A stretch of DNA of 64,000 nt from contig JAAELR010000260.1 in NCBI GenBank assembly GCA_024226455.1, forward strand, positions 16,211 to 80,210, read 5' to 3'. The DNA comes from Paracoccaceae bacterium (GTDB taxonomy: Bacteria > Pseudomonadota > Alphaproteobacteria > Rhodobacterales > Rhodobacteraceae). The notes beneath the pieces are model-generated. The model was given only the letters and a program-made list of their open reading frames with translations. It had not been told where the DNA came from and made no database searches. The position numbers and the translations under genes were made by a program. This document shows positions 61,201-64,000 of this stretch, piece by piece. Within the stretch, counting starts at the first letter, position 1, and each line of letters starts with the position of its first letter.

Positions 61201-62023
61201 AGCCATTGGCCGAATGTCCGTCCGCGGTGGCATTCGGCACGAAAAGCGTCTCGCCGTCGATCGTGTAGGCGCCGATCATCGCCTGAACCTTGTCCGAAAC
61301 CAGCCAATGTTCAAGCCGAAGTGCCAGCGCCGATTTCACATGACCATGCCGCGCCGGATCGACGGGCAGAAAGGCATATTGGTTGAACAGCGCCGGGTCA
61401 CCCTGGAACACGATCTCCATGCCCGCCTTGTTGCCGAAGTTCAGCCACGAGGCGCGGTCGCTCAGCACATAGGCGCCCATGCCCGCGGCCACGTTCAGCG
61501 TCGCGCCCATGCCGGCGCCGACCTCGCGGTACCAGACGGGATCGGCGGACCCGGCATCGACCCCGGCCTGGGTCCAGAGCGCACGCTCGCGCCGATGGGT
61601 TCCGCTGTCGTCGCCGCGGCTAACAAAAACCGACTGGGTTTCGGCGATCCGGCGCAGGGCATTTGCGATGGCGCTTTGCGGGCCGACGGCGGCGGGGTCA
61701 CCGGCGGGGCCGACGATGACAAAGTCGTTATACATGATCTCGCGCCGGTGCAGGCCATAGCCTTCGGCGACGAATTGTTGCTCGGCAGCTTTGGAATGCA
61801 CCAGAATCGCATCGACGTCCCCTGCCCGCCCCAGCCGCAGCGCCTGTCCGGTGCCGACCACCAGCAGGTGCACGGTCAGGCCAAGGTCCTTTTCGATCTC
61901 GGGCAGCAGGATCTCTGAAAGCCCCGAATTGTGAAACGACGTGGTCACGGCCAAACGCATGTCCTCCGCCGCCGCAGCAACGGTCCACAGACAGGCGCAG
62001 AAGGCCAAGAATATCCGTTTCAT
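61199..62023 (-). CDS. tupA: Tungstate ABC transporter substrate-binding protein
   Basis: A 274-residue periplasmic binding protein with signal peptide (MKRIFLAFCACLWTVAAAAE). The family-diagnostic start of the mature part is LAVTTSFHNSGLSE, matching the TTTSxxNSGL oxyanion motif of TupA; RGDDSGTHRRE, ASWLNFGNKAG and NQYAFLPVDPARHGHV follow. It binds tungstate, consistent with the cofactor genes downstream. The expected tupB and tupC are not in this window. The ATG at 62023 has AGGAGA before it. Confidence 0.88.
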   Translation of the reverse strand: MKRIFLAFCACLWTVAAAAEDMRLAVTTSFHNSGLSEILLPEIEKDLGLTVHLLVVGTGQALRLGRAGDVDAILVHSKAAEQQFVAEGYGLHRREIMYNDFVIVGPAGDPAAVGPQSAIANALRRIAETQSVFVSRGDDSGTHRRERALWTQAGVDAGSADPVWYREVGAGMGATLNVAAGMGAYVLSDRASWLNFGNKAGMEIVFQGDPALFNQYAFLPVDPARHGHVKSALALRLEHWLVSDKVQAMIGAYTIDGETLFVPNATADGHSANG

Positions 62024-62190
62024 TGCACCAAGTCTCCTCTGGTGACGGCATTCACGCGATTCCCTGAATGCCCCGTGCCAGGATAGAGAAAAACCAACGG
62101 GCGCGCCAAGCGATAGGGGTGAGCCGGGGGCGTGGCGCTTGGCCGCGATGCGGCTTGTGGCAAGGCTGACTATCTGAAGGGTGGAATTTC

Positions 62191-62510
62191 GTGGCAAAGG
62201 CCATGGGCGACCAAGGGGGTCAGCATGTACCGGACGGGGGCAGAGATTTGGACAACGCAGAAAAGGTAATGGCGGCGCTGGGCCGGATCGTCGACCCGGC
62301 CTCGGGGCAGGATATCGTCAGCGCCGGGCTTGGTGCAGGGCTTGCAGGTCAAGGACGGCGAGGTGCGTTTCGCGCTGCAGGTTGATCCGGCGCAGGGTGC
62401 CGCGATGGAGCCGCTGCGCAAGGCGGCAGAGACGGCGGGGGCCGGGTTGGACGGGGTCGGCAAGGTGCTGGCTGTTCTGACGGCGCATTCCGAGGGCGAA
62501 GCGCCCGACC
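62191..62510 (+). pseudogene. Frameshifted Mrp/ApbC amino-terminal (DUF59-like) fragment
   Basis: The frame at 62191 encodes VMAALGRIVDPASGQDIVSAGL, then one base near 62329-62332 shifts the phase, and a second frame continues VQGLQVKDGEVRFALQVDPAQG. Joined, these match the amino-terminal domain of Mrp-type Fe-S ATPases. The ATPase domain that should follow (about 250 residues) is absent and the frame runs straight into another family. Confidence 0.7.
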
Positions 62511-62535
62511 CGGATGCGCGCCCGGCAGAGGCGGC

Positions 62536-62875
62536 AGAGGCCCTGCCCCGCTTTGCACGGGTAATACGGCTCGACGACAATGACGAGACAGCTTATTCGC
62601 GTTTGGCCGACAAGGGCAAATGGGCGATCTCGGGCGCGTTCGAGTTCATGTCGCAACCCGTTGAGGCCTTGGCGGAGGCCAAGACCCAGGATTTCGCCAA
62701 TGGCTGGCTGGGACTGGGTAGTTTCGGGCGCGCCGCACTGGTCGCGGTCACACCGATCGCCGAAAAAGAGCTTGCCTCACTGACAGAGCTTTTGGCGCTG
62801 CATTTCGTCGAGCGCTACGGTGCACCCGATCTGGACACCGCCCGCCCCATCGCCGCCGAAGAGATCGCACATCTG
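62536..62875 (+). pseudogene. DUF6505-like segment joined to the Mrp fragment
   Basis: From about 62546 the frame carries FARVIRLDDNDETAYS and GKWAISGAFEFM, then TQDFANGWLGLGSFGRAAL and ARPIAAEEIAHL. I recall this as a small alphaproteobacterial protein family (DUF6505), normally separate and located near Mrp-type genes. Family naming is from memory and uncertain. It lacks its own start and is followed by foreign sequence after 62875. Confidence 0.5.
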
Positions 62876-62879
62876 ACCG

Positions 62880-63788
62880 GTATTTGCGCCCGCCAAGGGC
62901 GGCGACTGGACCTTGGTGGGCGAGCCGACCGAGGGGGCGTTGGTGGTGCTGGCCATGAAGGGCCGGGCCCCCATGCCCGACCCCGCCAACGCACTGGGCG
63001 AGATCCCGTTCAGTTCAGAGCGCAAGCGGATGAGCGTGCTGGCCCGGGCTGGCGAAGGTTGCGCCGTGTTCACCAAAGGTGCCCCCGAGGCGGTATTGGC
63101 GGCGGCCGATGCCATTGCCGGGGCCGAGGGGCCGGAGCCGCTGACCGAGGCGCATCGCCACGCGGTGATGGAGGCCTACCGCGACATGGCCTCGCGCGGG
63201 CTCCGAGTAATTGCGCTGGCCGACCGGGGCTGCCCCGACGAGCATCTTTCCGAGGATCGCCTGACGCTTCTGGGGCTGGTTGGCATGATCGACCCGCCAC
63301 GCCCCGAGGTCAGGCGTGCGGTCGCCGACGCCCATATGGCGGGGATCCGGGTAATCATGGTCACCGGCGACGGCCCGGTAACTGCACAGGCGATCGCGCG
63401 ACAGATCGGTATTGCCGCCGCCGAAACGGTGACCGGTCCAGAATTGCAGGCGATGGACGACGACGATCTTGCCCTAAATCTGCAGGGCGACACGGTGTTC
63501 GCGCGCATCCAGCCCGGCGAAAAGATGCGCATCGTGCGCCAGTTGCAGAGCGCGCACCAGGTCGTGGCGATGACCGGCGACGGGGTAAACGACGCCCCCG
63601 CCTTGAAACAGGCCGATGTGGGCATCTCGATGGGCCAGCGCGGCACCGAGGTGGCCAAGGATGCCAGCGACCTTGTACTGCTCGACGACAATTTCGCCAC
63701 CATCCTGCGAGCCATCCGCGAGGGAAGGCGCCAGACCGACAATGTGCGCAAGTTCGTCCGCTACCTGCTTGTATCCTCCTGCGCCTGA
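62880..63788 (+). pseudogene. Cation-transporting P-type ATPase, internal fragment
   Basis: About 300 codons of the cytoplasmic part of a calcium/cation P-type ATPase: nucleotide-binding domain (GDWTLVGEPTEGALVVLA, then KGAPEAVL) and phosphorylation-domain hinge (MTGDGVNDAPALKQAD) to YLLVSSCA and a stop. The amino half, with four helices and the DKTGT phosphorylation site, and the carboxy membrane domain are missing. The frame is open throughout, so loss is recent or the fragment was acquired this way. The right end is interrupted next to an IS630-type element. Confidence 0.8.
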
Positions 63789-63807
63789 ATTGACCTGAAG
63801 ATTGACC

Positions 63808-64000
63808 TCAAATCACTTTGTATTCCTTGAGCGAGACGACGCGGAAGTTATCCGTAACCGTGTCGCGGAACTCACGCCATCTGTCGGGCAGGGTCTTACG
63901 AAAGAAACCCAGAATGGCCTCGGTGAATTGATTGAACGTTGCATAGTGGTGATTGTGTGTGACCCAATCGTGCATGACGCCCCAGAGGCGCTCGATTGGG
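63808..64000 (-). mobile_element. IS630-family transposase, carboxy-terminal part, continues past the window
   Basis: Read on the minus strand the 64 codons give PIERLWGVMHDWVTHNHHYA, FNQFTEAILGFFRKTLPD, then WRDFRD-like WREFRDTVTDNF and a stop after VSLKEYKVI. This is the end of an IS630-type DDE transposase, including the conserved Glu of PIERLW. The insertion end is probably near 63770-63800; a TA at 63772-63773, the usual IS630 target, is a candidate junction. The rest of the element lies beyond 64000. Confidence 0.8.

Noticed and set aside
62330..63793. The 487-codon frame as a single real gene
   Set aside because: It joins pieces of different families and leaves the ATPase frame at 62880, after which its translation is Arg/Gly-rich and unlike a protein.

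Overview
The window looks like a chromosomal segment of an alphaproteobacterium of the Rhodobacteraceae (roseobacter-type). It is GC-rich, dense in overlapping genes, and carries the ctrA-sciP cell-cycle pair, an intact lipid A/outer-membrane assembly cluster, a Tat-exported YcbK-like protein and short GC-rich intergenic hairpins typical of that family. Most of it is core genome. No tRNA, rRNA, CRISPR array or intact prophage was seen.

Layout. 1-2.9 kb: an arginine catabolic operon (5'-truncated arginase, CtlX-type hydrolase, ornithine cyclodeaminase) feeding proline. 3.1-10.6 kb: gyrA, a four-helix membrane protein, tRNA modification genes (trmFO, gluQ), a methyltransferase, hisI and a NifU/IscU-like scaffold. 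10.9-18 kb: a 40-residue membrane peptide, recG-ligA, ctrA with a CtrA-like box, sciP and mnmA. 17.9-30.2 kb, all minus strand: pyrH, frr, uppS, cdsA, dxr, rseP, a 41-residue peptide, bamA, an skp-like gene, fabZ, lpxA, lpxI and lpxB, which together make phospholipid and isoprenoid precursors, lipid A and the outer-membrane protein machinery. 30.3-39.4 kb: miaA, then an AraC regulator and a four-gene oligopeptide-type ABC transporter. 39.5-51.3 kb: lytic transglycosylase, ssb, a nonsense-mutated PDZ/Sel1 gene, aroK-aroB, xerD with two unknown genes, a CorC/HlyC protein, DUF2330 and a HerA-like ATPase. 51.3-57.7 kb: a terminator-rich interval with a possible small RNA, an IalB-like protein, a ketosynthase/ACP pair beside lpxD, and ycbB/ycbK cell-wall genes. 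57.8-62 kb: moeA, mobB, mobA, fdhD and tupA, a molybdenum/tungsten cofactor and formate dehydrogenase maturation set. 62.2-64 kb: a decayed junction made of an Mrp amino-terminal fragment, a DUF6505-like segment, the cytoplasmic half of a P-type ATPase and an IS630-type transposase running off the edge.

Less ordinary observations: a conserved 56-bp element occurring twice, each time just 3' of a minus-strand gene; four 11-bp repeats in helical phase between tupA and fdhD; a gene with two in-frame stops and an otherwise intact frame; the chimeric scar at the right end; and the possible small RNA at about 51.4-51.5 kb. All function calls come from reading motifs and family resemblance without database searches.
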